6,568 bases of DNA from an uncultured Oscillospiraceae bacterium (GCA_934621665.1 CAKTUT010000098.1:1-6568); one strand, 5' to 3'; numbered from the stretch's first letter, positions 1 through 5,884 are shown. The notes: a model not told the origin generated them from the sequence alone. A program made the numbers and translations.

Positions 1-97
1 CTGCCCTTTTCATTTTCCAAAAATCACTCCAAAATGCCTGACATCTAATCCACTGTCTCAAATCGTGACATCTAATCCGAGGTTACAACCTGACACA
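1..97 (-). mobile_element. Possible end of an insertion sequence (IS21-like?)
   Basis: This AT-rich stretch differs from the GC-rich DNA to its right. Read on the minus strand it begins near 97 with TGTGTCAGG and contains two copies of a 13-bp repeat 27 bp apart. It ends with a possible start codon (ATG, complement of 11-13) that has GGAG-like bases upstream, and that frame runs off the left edge. Several spaced copies of a repeat just outside the first transposase gene are typical of IS21-family ends, so I infer that an element lies to the left with its first gene read leftward. No transposase sequence, opposite end or target duplication is visible. The repeats could instead be regulator sites for an unrelated leftward gene. 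Confidence 0.35.
39..78. repeat. 13-bp direct repeat, two copies
   Basis: TGACATCTAATCC occurs exactly at 39-51 and again at 66-78, a period of 27 bp. The copies are identical and the sequence between them is not. Such spacing fits binding of a protein to repeated sites, such as a transposase at an IS end or a regulator. Confidence 0.75.
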
Positions 98-123
98 CAT
101 TTTGCAGTGGATATGTTTCCATA

Positions 124-152
124 TAAAACAACCGAGCCTTTTCAGAGGTCGG
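124..152 (-). terminator. Possible terminator of the methyltransferase transcript
   Basis: On the minus strand, downstream of the methyltransferase stop, CCGA and CC (complement of 149-152 and 147-148) can pair with GG and TCGG (complement of 137-138 and 132-135) around an A-rich loop, with one bulged base. TTGTTTTA follows (complement of 124-131). The stem is short, so this is moderate evidence. A competing longer pairing (150-156 with 176-182) also exists. Confidence 0.42.
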
Positions 153-210
153 GCTTCCAATCCCAACTTCCGAAAAAGCCCGGAAATACGCCGCTTTCTG
201 GCACTTGATT

Positions 211-1563
211 TTATTTTCTTGACATCAAAACTACCGTCTCAACATGCGCGCAGCGCGGGAACAGATCAAAAGCCTCCGCTTGTTTCAGCACATATCCGCC
301 CTCGCAGAGGCGCTTTAAATCGCGCGCCAGCGTCGCCGGGTCGCAGGAGACATAGACGATGCGCTCCGGCGACATGGCGAGCATTGCGTCCACCACCTCG
401 CGGCTGACGCCCTTTCTGGGCGGATCGACAACGATTACATCTGGCTTTTCACCGCGCGCGGCAAACTCTGCCGCGGCCTTTGACGCGTCGGCGCAGAAAA
501 ATTCGGCATTTTCGATTCCGTTTCGCTCGGCGTTCTGCTTCGCGTCGCGAATCGCATCGTCGATGATCTCCACGCCCCACGCTTTTTTTGCCTGCCGCGC
601 GAGACACAGTGTAATCGTACCCGTGCCGCAATAAAGGTCAAGCACTGAGTCCGTGCCGCCCAGCGCCGCAAATTCCAGCGCCTTTTCATAGAGGCGCTCC
701 GCCTGATCATGGTTGATCTGATAAAACGACCGTACAGACAGCCGGAATGTCAATCCGCAGAGCGTATCCGTGATCGTGCCGTCGCCATAGAGCGTCTCAA
801 GCCGGTCGCCAAGAATCGTATTGCCGCGCGTTTCGTTGAAGCTCACCACAATGCTCTTCATCTCTGGAACGGCAGCGAGGATTTTCTCCCGCAGCGCTTC
901 AGCGTGCGGGATTGACTGACCGTTTACCACGACGCAGCATAGCGCCTCGCCGCTGGCAAAACCCTTACGCAGATAGATGTGACGCACAAGGCCACGGCCG
1001 CTTTTCTCGTCATAGGCAGAAATTTTATACGCGCGCATCCACTCGAGCACCGCGCGCCGCAGCGCATCGGCGCAGGACGGTTGAATGCGGCACGTTTCAA
1101 TCGGAATCACCTCGTGCGTCCGCGCGCGGTAAAAGCCCGCGGCAATCCTGCCGCTTTTCTGCTGGACGGGATATTGCACCTTGTTTCGATAGCCTGTCTG
1201 CTCCGGCGCGCCGTGCATTGGCAGATCGGAAACAGCAAAGCCGCCGATGCGCGTGAGCGCGTCAAGCACGCGCTGGCGCTTGAGCGCACACTCCTCGTCA
1301 TAATCCATATGCCAGAAGTCGCACCCGCCGCACTGCGCAAAATAGCGGCAATCCGGCTCAACCCGGTGCGGCGACGGCTCGTCCACCGACTCGATCACGC
1401 CGTGCGCAGCGCTGCGGCCGACGTTGACGATTCGGACGGTGCATGTTTCGCCCGCAATGGTGTGCGGGACAAAGACAACCTCACCGTCATACCGTCCCAC
1501 GCCCTCGCCGTCGGAGGTATAGCCGGTAATTGCAAGGGAAATGCGGCTGTTGTTCTTTAACAT
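211..1563 (-). CDS. rlmD: 23S rRNA (uracil-5-)-methyltransferase, RlmD/RlmCD type
   Basis: Class I SAM-dependent RNA methyltransferase of the TrmA/RumA family (COG2265), which makes 5-methyluridine in 23S rRNA. In Firmicutes the single enzyme often modifies both U747 and U1939 (RlmCD), so the exact target is not certain. Numbered from the start chosen here (450 residues, normal length), an N-terminal TRAM-like RNA-binding domain is followed by the iron-sulfur ligands Cys72, Cys78, Cys81 and Cys158. Then come the SAM-binding motif VLDLYCGTGT (307-316), DPPRKG (380-385), the catalytic Cys407 in VSCDPAT and the probable base Glu442 in HVET. An in-frame ATG lies 12 bp upstream (1573-1575), but it is embedded in the Shine-Dalgarno GGAGA that serves the ATG at 1561-1563, so the later start is preferred. 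It is the second gene of a minus-strand pair, 33 bp after the lipoprotein gene. Confidence 0.93.
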   Translation of the reverse strand: MLKNNSRISLAITGYTSDGEGVGRYDGEVVFVPHTIAGETCTVRIVNVGRSAAHGVIESVDEPSPHRVEPDCRYFAQCGGCDFWHMDYDEECALKRQRVLDALTRIGGFAVSDLPMHGAPEQTGYRNKVQYPVQQKSGRIAAGFYRARTHEVIPIETCRIQPSCADALRRAVLEWMRAYKISAYDEKSGRGLVRHIYLRKGFASGEALCCVVVNGQSIPHAEALREKILAAVPEMKSIVVSFNETRGNTILGDRLETLYGDGTITDTLCGLTFRLSVRSFYQINHDQAERLYEKALEFAALGGTDSVLDLYCGTGTITLCLARQAKKAWGVEIIDDAIRDAKQNAERNGIENAEFFCADASKAAAEFAARGEKPDVIVVDPPRKGVSREVVDAMLAMSPERIVYVSCDPATLARDLKRLCEGGYVLKQAEAFDLFPRCAHVETVVLMSRK

Positions 1564-1596
1564 TCGTCTCTCCATTCGTTCCAGGCGGAATCGCGC

Positions 1597-2202
1597 TTAC
1601 GGCTCACCGCTGACGGAGCTGGCAACCTCGCCGGTGGCGGGGTCAAACGTATCGGTGCGCGTCGTGGTCTTTTCCTCGCCGTCATAGCTGACGGTGACGC
1701 TGTATTCCACAACAAGCGCGCTGTTATCGGCCTGTGCCACGCTGTAGCTGCCCTGCACGTCCGCGCCCACGTGATTTTCCTGCGCGGTCTTGTATACGGT
1801 GTCATAGACATAGCTTTCCAGCTGCGCGCCGAGATCCATATAAAATTCATTGACCGCCTTATCCGCGTCAATGGTTTTGAGCCCGGTGAATGTTGGCATA
1901 TCCAGCTGATAGCTGCACACCTCATCAAAGCTGCCGCTGCGCGACTGTGCTGTGCACGTCACGCTGAGCTCCATCTCCGGCACATCTGCCGGTTCAGCCG
2001 GCGGCAGCGTCTCGGCCGGCGTTTCGGTGGGCGTATCTGTGCTTTCGTCCAGTCCTACGGTTTCATCATTATAAACCGGCTGTTCCTCCTTTGCCGGGAG
2101 CGTCACTGCATCGCCCACCTGCGTAGACGCAGGATTGGACGCGCAGCCGCCAAGCAGCAGCGTCAGACTGAGCGCAAGCGCCGCAAAAAAATTTAATTTC
2201 AT
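1597..2202 (-). CDS. Small secreted lipoprotein, possibly DUF4163/RsiV-like domain
   Basis: Protein of 201 residues. It starts with MKLNFF, a hydrophobic stretch and the lipobox LGGC with Cys20, so it should be exported, lipidated and anchored on the outer face of the membrane. Residues about 21-77 form a low-complexity linker rich in Pro, Thr and Glu. Residues about 78-201 form a compact domain with two cysteines (83, 96), the pattern YQLDMPTFTGL and a later FDPATGEV. This pattern recalls the N-terminal DUF4163 domain of PdaC/RsiV-like extracellular proteins, but the match is from memory and weak, and no DUF3298 part follows. Its function is unknown. The open frame extends upstream, but the ATG at 2200-2202 has a GAGGTGA ribosome site (complement of 2210-2216) and begins the signal peptide. 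It is first gene of the operon with the methyltransferase. Confidence 0.85.
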   Translation of the reverse strand: MKLNFFAALALSLTLLLGGCASNPASTQVGDAVTLPAKEEQPVYNDETVGLDESTDTPTETPAETLPPAEPADVPEMELSVTCTAQSRSGSFDEVCSYQLDMPTFTGLKTIDADKAVNEFYMDLGAQLESYVYDTVYKTAQENHVGADVQGSYSVAQADNSALVVEYSVTVSYDGEEKTTTRTDTFDPATGEVASSVSGEP

Positions 2203-2222
2203 CTTGATTTCACCTCGCGCGT

Positions 2223-2251
2223 ATTCTACCATACTTCTTGAAATGTGTAAA
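2223..2251 (-). promoter_or_regulatory. Sigma-A promoter of the lipoprotein-rlmD operon
   Basis: On the minus strand, TTTACA (complement of 2246-2251) and TAGAAT (complement of 2223-2228) are separated by exactly 17 bp. A TGG just before the -10 gives an extended -10. Transcription should begin near 2216, at the edge of the GAGGTGA ribosome site, leaving a leader of only about 14 nt. Confidence 0.8.
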
Positions 2252-2260
2252 TGAAAGAAT

Positions 2261-2276
2261 CGCGTCAAATGACGCG
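2261..2276. promoter_or_regulatory. Perfect 16-bp palindrome, candidate operator
   Basis: CGCGTCA and TGACGCG form perfect 7-bp arms around AA, between two divergent genes. The site lies about 10 bp upstream of the lipoprotein -35 and just before the ribosome site of the radical SAM gene. A 2-nt centre is too tight for an RNA hairpin, so a dimeric DNA-binding protein is the likelier reader. The regulator is not identifiable from the window. Confidence 0.5.
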
Positions 2277-2290
2277 GACAGGTGAAGAAA

Positions 2291-3175
2291 ATGCTGACAT
2301 ATGAAAACTGTACGCTCTGCCCGCGGCGCTGCGGCGTTGACCGCACGGCGGGAAAGCGCGGCTTCTGCGGCATGGGCGCGCAGCTGACGGCGGCACGCGC
2401 CGCCGCGCACTATTGGGAAGAGCCGGTGATCTCCGGGAGCTTTGGCAGCGGCGCGGTGTTCTTTTCCGGCTGCACGCTGCGCTGCGCATTCTGCCAAAAC
2501 AGCGTAATTTCACACGAAAACTACGGCAAAGCACTCACATCCGTGCAGCTGCGCGAGGTGTTTGAGCGGCTGATCGACGATGGCGTGCAGAACATCAACC
2601 TGGTCACGCCAACGCACTTTCTGCCGGATATTCTCCCGGCGCTTACGCCAAAGCTGCCCGTGCCGGTTGTCTATAACTGCGGCGGATATGAGTCGGTGCA
2701 GACGCTTCGCCAGCTGGAGGGGCTGGTGGATATCTATCTGCCGGACATGAAATATTCAAATAACGCGCTTGCAAAAAAGCTCTCCGCCGCGCCGGACTAT
2801 TTTGAGATCGCATCCGCCGCAATTGCCGAAATGTACCGTCAGACGGGCGACGTGGTGATCGAGGATGCGCAGATGACGCGCGGCGTACTGGTGCGCCATC
2901 TCGTCTTGCCGGGAGAAATTGATAACTCGCTCGGTGTGCTCGACTGGTTTGCAGCGCACTTTAGACCCGGACAGGCGCTGTTCAGCCTGATGAGCCAGTA
3001 TGTCCCGACGGGCCGCGCACAAAGTCTGCCGCCTTATGACCGCCGCGTGACAGAGGAGGAATACGACGCGGTGCTGTCGTATCTCATGCTGCTTGGCATC
3101 GAGGACGGCTATACGCAGGATTTTTCCGCCGCCAGCAGCGAATATACGCCCGATTTTGACCTGACCGGGCTGTAA
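2291..3175 (+). CDS. Radical SAM protein, PflX/COG1313 type (PflA-like)
   Basis: Protein of 294 residues, usual for this family, which is annotated as putative pyruvate formate-lyase activating enzyme but whose true substrate is unknown. An N-terminal cysteine cluster (Cys7, Cys10, Cys14, Cys26) precedes the typical stretch HYWEEPVISG. The radical SAM motif CTLRCAFC follows, with Cys61, Cys65 and Cys68 expected to bind the 4Fe-4S cluster that cleaves S-adenosylmethionine. The remainder (NLVTPTHF, YNCGGYES, DIYLPDMKY, VRHLVLPG) follows the family's barrel strands. A GTG at 2282-2284 is in frame, but it lies within the ribosome site AGGTGA (2280-2285) placed 5 nt before the ATG at 2291, so the ATG is preferred. 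No glycyl radical enzyme gene is in the window, so a partner cannot be named. No clear promoter is visible. No terminator separates it from lexA, so some readthrough into lexA is possible. Confidence 0.88.
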   Translation: MLTYENCTLCPRRCGVDRTAGKRGFCGMGAQLTAARAAAHYWEEPVISGSFGSGAVFFSGCTLRCAFCQNSVISHENYGKALTSVQLREVFERLIDDGVQNINLVTPTHFLPDILPALTPKLPVPVVYNCGGYESVQTLRQLEGLVDIYLPDMKYSNNALAKKLSAAPDYFEIASAAIAEMYRQTGDVVIEDAQMTRGVLVRHLVLPGEIDNSLGVLDWFAAHFRPGQALFSLMSQYVPTGRAQSLPPYDRRVTEEEYDAVLSYLMLLGIEDGYTQDFSAASSEYTPDFDLTGL

Positions 3176-3188
3176 ATCGGAAAATCTG

Positions 3189-3202
3189 GAAACAAATGTT
3201 TG
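3189..3202. promoter_or_regulatory. LexA box (SOS operator) of lexA
   Basis: GAAACAAATGTTTG matches the Bacillus-type LexA consensus CGAACRNRYGTTYG at 12 of 14 positions, differing only at the first two bases. It abuts or overlaps the lexA -35 region, so bound LexA would block its own promoter, the usual autoregulation. Confidence 0.8.
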
Positions 3203-3228
3203 CATTTTGTGCGCAGATGTGGTACACT
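3199..3228 (+). promoter_or_regulatory. lexA promoter
   Basis: The -10 is TACACT at 3223-3228 with an extended TGG at 3220-3222. The -35 is weak: TTTGCA at 3199-3204 (18-bp spacer) or TTGCAT at 3200-3205 (17-bp spacer). Either choice lies within or against the LexA box, consistent with repression. Transcription should start near 3235. Confidence 0.7.
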
Positions 3229-3256
3229 GTCCATAAGAAACGACGGAGGCGATCGC

Positions 3257-3835
3257 ATGGCGCGCAGCAGCAACAAAAAGCAGGAGATTTTGCAGTTTTT
3301 GACCGACTTCATCCGCGAGAACGGCTATGCGCCGTCGGTGCGTGAGATCTGTCATGCGGTCGGCCTGCAATCCACGGCCACGGTGCACTATCACCTCAAC
3401 GCTCTGCGCGACGAGGGGTTGATCGCCATGGACGACCTGAAAAAGCGCACCATTACGCTCCCCGGTGTGTCGCACATGGAGCGTATCCCGGTGGTCGGCG
3501 TGGTTACGGCCGGTATTCCGATTCTGGCCGTTGAAAACATTGAGGGCTATATCCCATGGGACGGCGAGAGCGACTGCTTTGCGCTGCGCGTGCGCGGCGA
3601 CTCGATGATCGGCGCGGGTATTCTGGACGGCGACAAGGTGGTCATCCGACCGCAGAAAACCGCCGAAAGCGGCGAAATTGTTGTTGCACTGCTCGACGAT
3701 TCGGCCACGGTCAAGCGGCTGAAAAAGAAAAACGGCGAGGTTTGGCTCATGCCTGAAAATCCGGCATACCAGCCCATCGACGGCCGTGAGGCGCAGCTGC
3801 TGGGCAAGGTCAAGGCCGTTGTAAGAGAATATTAA
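3257..3835 (+). CDS. lexA: LexA, SOS response repressor
   Basis: Repressor of the DNA-damage regulon. RecA filaments on single-stranded DNA trigger its self-cleavage. The 192-residue protein has an N-terminal winged helix domain, with the helix-turn-helix around residues 27-55 (SVREICHAVGL, STATVHYHLNAL). A linker leads to the cleavage bond Ala85-Gly86 in VVTAGIP, and then to the peptidase S24 fold with nucleophile Ser116 (GDSMIGAG) and general base Lys153 (SATVKRLKK). All key residues are present, so it should be functional. The start is the ATG at 3257 after GGAGG (3245-3249). The frame stays open upstream to 3200, but that segment covers the promoter and operator. It has its own promoter and LexA box and ends in a strong terminator, so it can be transcribed alone. 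Confidence 0.97.
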   Translation: MARSSNKKQEILQFLTDFIRENGYAPSVREICHAVGLQSTATVHYHLNALRDEGLIAMDDLKKRTITLPGVSHMERIPVVGVVTAGIPILAVENIEGYIPWDGESDCFALRVRGDSMIGAGILDGDKVVIRPQKTAESGEIVVALLDDSATVKRLKKKNGEVWLMPENPAYQPIDGREAQLLGKVKAVVREY

Positions 3836-3845
3836 AGGAACACAA

Positions 3846-3872
3846 AAAGGAAGCCGCAAGGCTTCCTTTCTT
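3846..3872 (+). terminator. Rho-independent terminator of lexA
   Basis: AAAGGAAGCC (3846-3855) pairs perfectly with GGCTTCCTTT (3860-3869) around a GCAA tetraloop, followed by CTT. The stem lies 11 bp after the lexA stop. Confidence 0.85.
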
Positions 3873-3873
3873 G

Positions 3874-3960
3874 CGCCTGCGGCAGGCTGCGGGGCGGACG
3901 GTTTTGTCCGTCCTTGCTGCGCGATTGCTTTGCAGGCAACATAATTGCATTTTCGCCGCA
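3874..3960. other. Intergenic GC-rich stretch with short hairpins
   Basis: Two further inverted repeats follow the lexA terminator: GCCTG/CAGGC (3875-3879 with 3883-3887) and GGACGG/CCGTCC (3896-3901 with 3908-3913, 6-nt loop). Neither has a T-run. I see no gene here; this may be degenerate repeat or spacer DNA. Confidence 0.4.
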
Positions 3961-3976
3961 TTTCCCTTGAATTGTC

Positions 3977-4005
3977 TTTACAAATTCCGCACCGTCCGAT
4001 ATACT
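3977..4005 (+). promoter_or_regulatory. Sigma-A promoter of the MFS transporter gene
   Basis: TTTACA (3977-3982) and TATACT (4000-4005) are separated by exactly 17 bp. Transcription should start near 4012, so the leader is only about 14 nt and begins at the ribosome site AGGGG (4014-4018). No operator is obvious. Confidence 0.85.
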
Positions 4006-4025
4006 CACGGCAGAGGGGTGATTGG

Positions 4026-5234
4026 ATGAAACGGCTTCATTCTGCCTGGGGTGTCTGCCTTGGCTGTACGCTGATGCTGCTGGTGTGCGGTGGACTGTGC
4101 GTCAACGCGTTTTCCGTGGCGCAGCCCTACATTCTGGCGCAAAACGGCTTTACGAATACCCAAACATCCATGATTACCACCGTTCGCGCGGTGGCCTACC
4201 TTGGATGCATGGCGCTGACGCCGTGGTTTTACCGCGTGTTTGGCCACCGGCTTGGCACAGCGCTTGCATGCGGCTTCGGTGCGATTGGCTTTGTGCTGTT
4301 TGCCGCGGCGCGGTCGCTGGGCGTCTATTATCTTGGCGGTGTGTTTGCGGGACTTGCCTATGGCTTTGGCTCGATGATTCCGGCCTCCATTTTAATTGTA
4401 CGCTGGTTTCACGAAAAGCACGCGCTGGCGCTTGGACTGTGCGCAGCGGGGACGGGACTTGCCACAGTTGTGTTTTCACCCATCATGACGGCGCTGATCG
4501 AGCATATTTCGCTGGCCGCGTGTTTTTTGTTTCTGGCGGGCGTGAGTATGCTCGCCGCCGCAGCGGTATTTTGGCTGGTGCGCGAAAATCCGTCCTCCTG
4601 CGGCAAAACACCCTATGGCGTGAAGCGTGGAGAGACCGCGCCGCCGGTTCATGCAAGCCTTGGCATCCAGCCGTCAAAACATCGCTGGATCGCGCTATTT
4701 TTGTCCATGTGCTTTCTCGGCGCAATTGCCTCGCCGGGCTGCACGCATATGATGATTCTGTTCACCACCGCTGGCTTCCGCACGGAGGACGCTGCGCTGA
4801 GCGTGTCGCTGTTTGGTCTTGCGCTGATGCTGGGTAAATGCACCTTTGGCGCGGTGTGCGACCGGCTTGGCGCGCAACGGGCAAATATCATCTTTTCTGT
4901 CGTGCTGTTTTCCGGTCTTGCCATGTGCGCCGCATCGGATCTGCGTCTGCGTGCGCTGATGTTTGTGGGTTCCGTGCTCTATGGCGCGGGCGCGCCGATG
5001 TCCACAGTTGGCATTTCTGTCTGGGCGGAGGCGTTTTCCTCGCCTGAGCGCTATAGCCGCGTGGTATGGCTGTTTCAGACGGGCTATGGCGCGGGCGCAC
5101 TGGTATTTTCCGTGTTCCCGGGATTGGTCGCCGATCTGTGCGGCAGCTACGCTCCGGCGTATGCAATCTTTCTGGCACTCGGCGTATTTTCCATCAGCGT
5201 GGTGCAAAGCACCTACCGGCTGAAAGTACGGTAA
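4026..5234 (+). CDS. MFS transporter, MCT/OFA-like
   Basis: Major facilitator superfamily permease of 402 residues, normal length, with about twelve hydrophobic segments split by a central cytoplasmic loop at about 186-218. The stretch WFHEKHALALGLCAAGTG (127-144) followed by a conserved Pro resembles the segment 4-5 signature of the monocarboxylate/oxalate-formate (MCT/OFA) group. The motif A copy GAVCDRLGAQR (275-285) sits between segments 8 and 9. The expected role is proton-linked or exchange transport of a small organic acid, but the substrate cannot be read from sequence. The start is the ATG at 4026, placed 7 nt after AGGGG; the frame is open further upstream across the promoter, which rules out earlier starts. 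It has its own promoter and no co-transcribed partner, so its pathway is unknown. There is no evidence of damage. Confidence 0.9.
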   Translation: MKRLHSAWGVCLGCTLMLLVCGGLCVNAFSVAQPYILAQNGFTNTQTSMITTVRAVAYLGCMALTPWFYRVFGHRLGTALACGFGAIGFVLFAAARSLGVYYLGGVFAGLAYGFGSMIPASILIVRWFHEKHALALGLCAAGTGLATVVFSPIMTALIEHISLAACFLFLAGVSMLAAAAVFWLVRENPSSCGKTPYGVKRGETAPPVHASLGIQPSKHRWIALFLSMCFLGAIASPGCTHMMILFTTAGFRTEDAALSVSLFGLALMLGKCTFGAVCDRLGAQRANIIFSVVLFSGLAMCAASDLRLRALMFVGSVLYGAGAPMSTVGISVWAEAFSSPERYSRVVWLFQTGYGAGALVFSVFPGLVADLCGSYAPAYAIFLALGVFSISVVQSTYRLKVR

Positions 5235-5286
5235 CGCTGGGACAAATATTCCCGCTCTCCCTTGTGCGGGCAATGCGCAGGAGGAT
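5235..5286 (+). other. Short spacer after the MFS gene with a weak hairpin
   Basis: CCCGC (5251-5255) can pair with GCGGG (5266-5270), but no T-run follows, so this is not a convincing terminator. The MFS message may continue into the hairpin cluster at 5354-5484. Confidence 0.35.
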
Positions 5287-5315
5287 TTGAATCATTTCTG
5301 AATATATGTTCTAAT
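5287..5315 (+). promoter_or_regulatory. Candidate promoter overlapped by a LexA-like box
   Basis: TTGAAT (5287-5292) and TCTAAT (5310-5315) are 17 bp apart, with a TGT extended -10 (5307-5309). Between them and touching the -10 is GAATATATGTTC (5300-5311), which differs from the clostridial-style LexA palindrome GAACATATGTTC at one position. In the 14-bp Bacillus consensus it matches 11 of 14. No protein gene starts downstream, so the transcript would be noncoding. The region is AT-rich, which raises the risk of chance matches. Confidence 0.42.
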
Positions 5316-5321
5316 CTGGTT

Positions 5322-5484
5322 CACTGTTTTCAAATTTCAAAATTCGTGTCAACGCCGCCGCGGATATCTGCGGTAGGCTGAGCCTGTCAAAAAAGTATTT
5401 TTGACAGGCTCTCAAACGCGATCCGCTCCGCTGGGTTCGCGTTTGAAAAAAGGCCGCGTGCCGGTGTGCCGAGGCGGCTTTATT
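5322..5484 (+). ncRNA. Candidate structured RNA: four consecutive hairpins
   Basis: Four inverted repeats follow one another. (A) GCC+CCGC with GCGG+GGC, 5354-5378. (B) A perfect 14-bp stem with an AGTA loop, 5380-5393 with 5398-5411. (C) A perfect 10-bp stem, 5412-5421 with 5437-5446, directly abutting B. (D) GCCGC with GCGGC, 5453-5457 with 5474-5478, preceded by A6 and followed by TTTATT like a weak terminator. The cluster lies after a promoter-like sequence and ends before the T-box promoter. It could be a small RNA, a compound terminator for the MFS message, or a REP-like repeat. I do not recognise a known RNA family, and no open frame with a ribosome site fits. Confidence 0.35.
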
Positions 5485-5511
5485 CACAGCTTTATTCATG
5501 GTGGAAATTTC

Positions 5512-5540
5512 TTGACATCGAACCGCTGCGGTGTTATGAT
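5512..5540 (+). promoter_or_regulatory. Sigma-A promoter of the T-box/brnQ transcript
   Basis: A consensus TTGACA (5512-5517) and TATGAT (5535-5540) are separated by exactly 17 bp. This should be a strong constitutive promoter, with control left to the T-box leader. Transcription should start near 5547. Confidence 0.9.
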
Positions 5541-5546
5541 CTTAAC

Positions 5547-5824
5547 GACAATAAAATAGCAAAAGCGATGACAAAGACGGATTTGAACGCGTGTCTCTCA
5601 GAGAGCCGGGGGTGCTGTGAGCCCGGCAGACTGCCTCAACAATCCCATCCCTTTCGAGCTGATCGCCCCAACGCATTGCAAGTAGGGCTTTCCGCGCAGG
5701 CTGCGTTAGTGCCTAGGACTTGTTGGAGTCTGAAAGCGGCGCGCTTTGGCGCGCAATTTGAGTGGTACCGCGGGTATTGTGTATGCAAAGCTCGTCTCAA
5801 AGTGATTTGAGACGAGTCTTTTTG
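5547..5824 (+). ncRNA. T-box riboswitch leader, probably tRNA-Ile
   Basis: A tRNA-sensing leader that lets transcription into brnQ proceed when the cognate tRNA is uncharged. Stem I is closed by GCGAT (5565-5569) with ATCGC (5662-5666), with a kink-turn-like GATGA/CTGAT beside it. Its distal part has AGAGAG (5600-5605), the stem GCCGGG/CCCGGC (5605-5610, 5622-5627) and a GGTGCTGTGAG loop, as usual in T-boxes. A Stem II helix can form between AACGCA (5670-5675) and TGCGTT (5702-5707). Stem III is GGACT (5716-5720) with AGTCT (5727-5731). The T-box motif GAGTGGTACCGCG spans 5760-5772; its TGGT fits a tRNA ending ACCA. Next to the lower stem AAAG (5573-5576)/CTTT (5651-5654), the best specifier is ATC (5647-5649), isoleucine, though CTC at 5635-5637 is an alternative. 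The Ile reading agrees with the transporter downstream. Confidence 0.93.
5791..5824 (+). terminator. T-box terminator with mutually exclusive antiterminator
   Basis: CTCGTCTCAAA (5791-5801) pairs perfectly with TTTGAGACGAG (5806-5816) around GTGA, followed by TCTTTTTG. CTCAAA (5796-5801) can instead pair with TTTGAG (5757-5762), the 5' flank of the T-box motif. That gives the antiterminator helix, so the same six bases serve both alternative states. Confidence 0.92.
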
Positions 5825-5884
5825 TTTGCCCATTGCCGCAAATTTGTAATTGCGAAGCAACAGCACAGATGTCGCAAGTATGAA

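Noticed and set aside
102..407. A 101-codon plus-strand frame at the left
   Set aside because: It runs into the 3' end of the methyltransferase gene in antisense and has no ribosome site.
979..1560. A 193-codon plus-strand frame opposite the methyltransferase gene
   Set aside because: It is a mirror of a gene with all catalytic motifs present; its composition is unlike a protein and it has no ribosome site.
2238..2270. TTGAAA at 2238-2243 as the -35 of a promoter for the radical SAM gene
   Set aside because: No acceptable -10 lies 16-18 bp downstream; the bases there are CGCGTC, part of the palindrome.
2756..3961. A 401-codon open frame on the minus strand opposite the radical SAM gene and lexA
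   Set aside because: It lies antisense to two clearly real genes and across the lexA operator and terminator. Its product is rich in His, Arg, Ala and Gln with no domain, and no ribosome site is seen. Long antisense frames are common in GC-rich coding DNA.
5311..5499. A 62-codon minus-strand frame across the hairpin cluster
   Set aside because: There is no ribosome site before its ATG, and its sequence is dictated by the palindromes.
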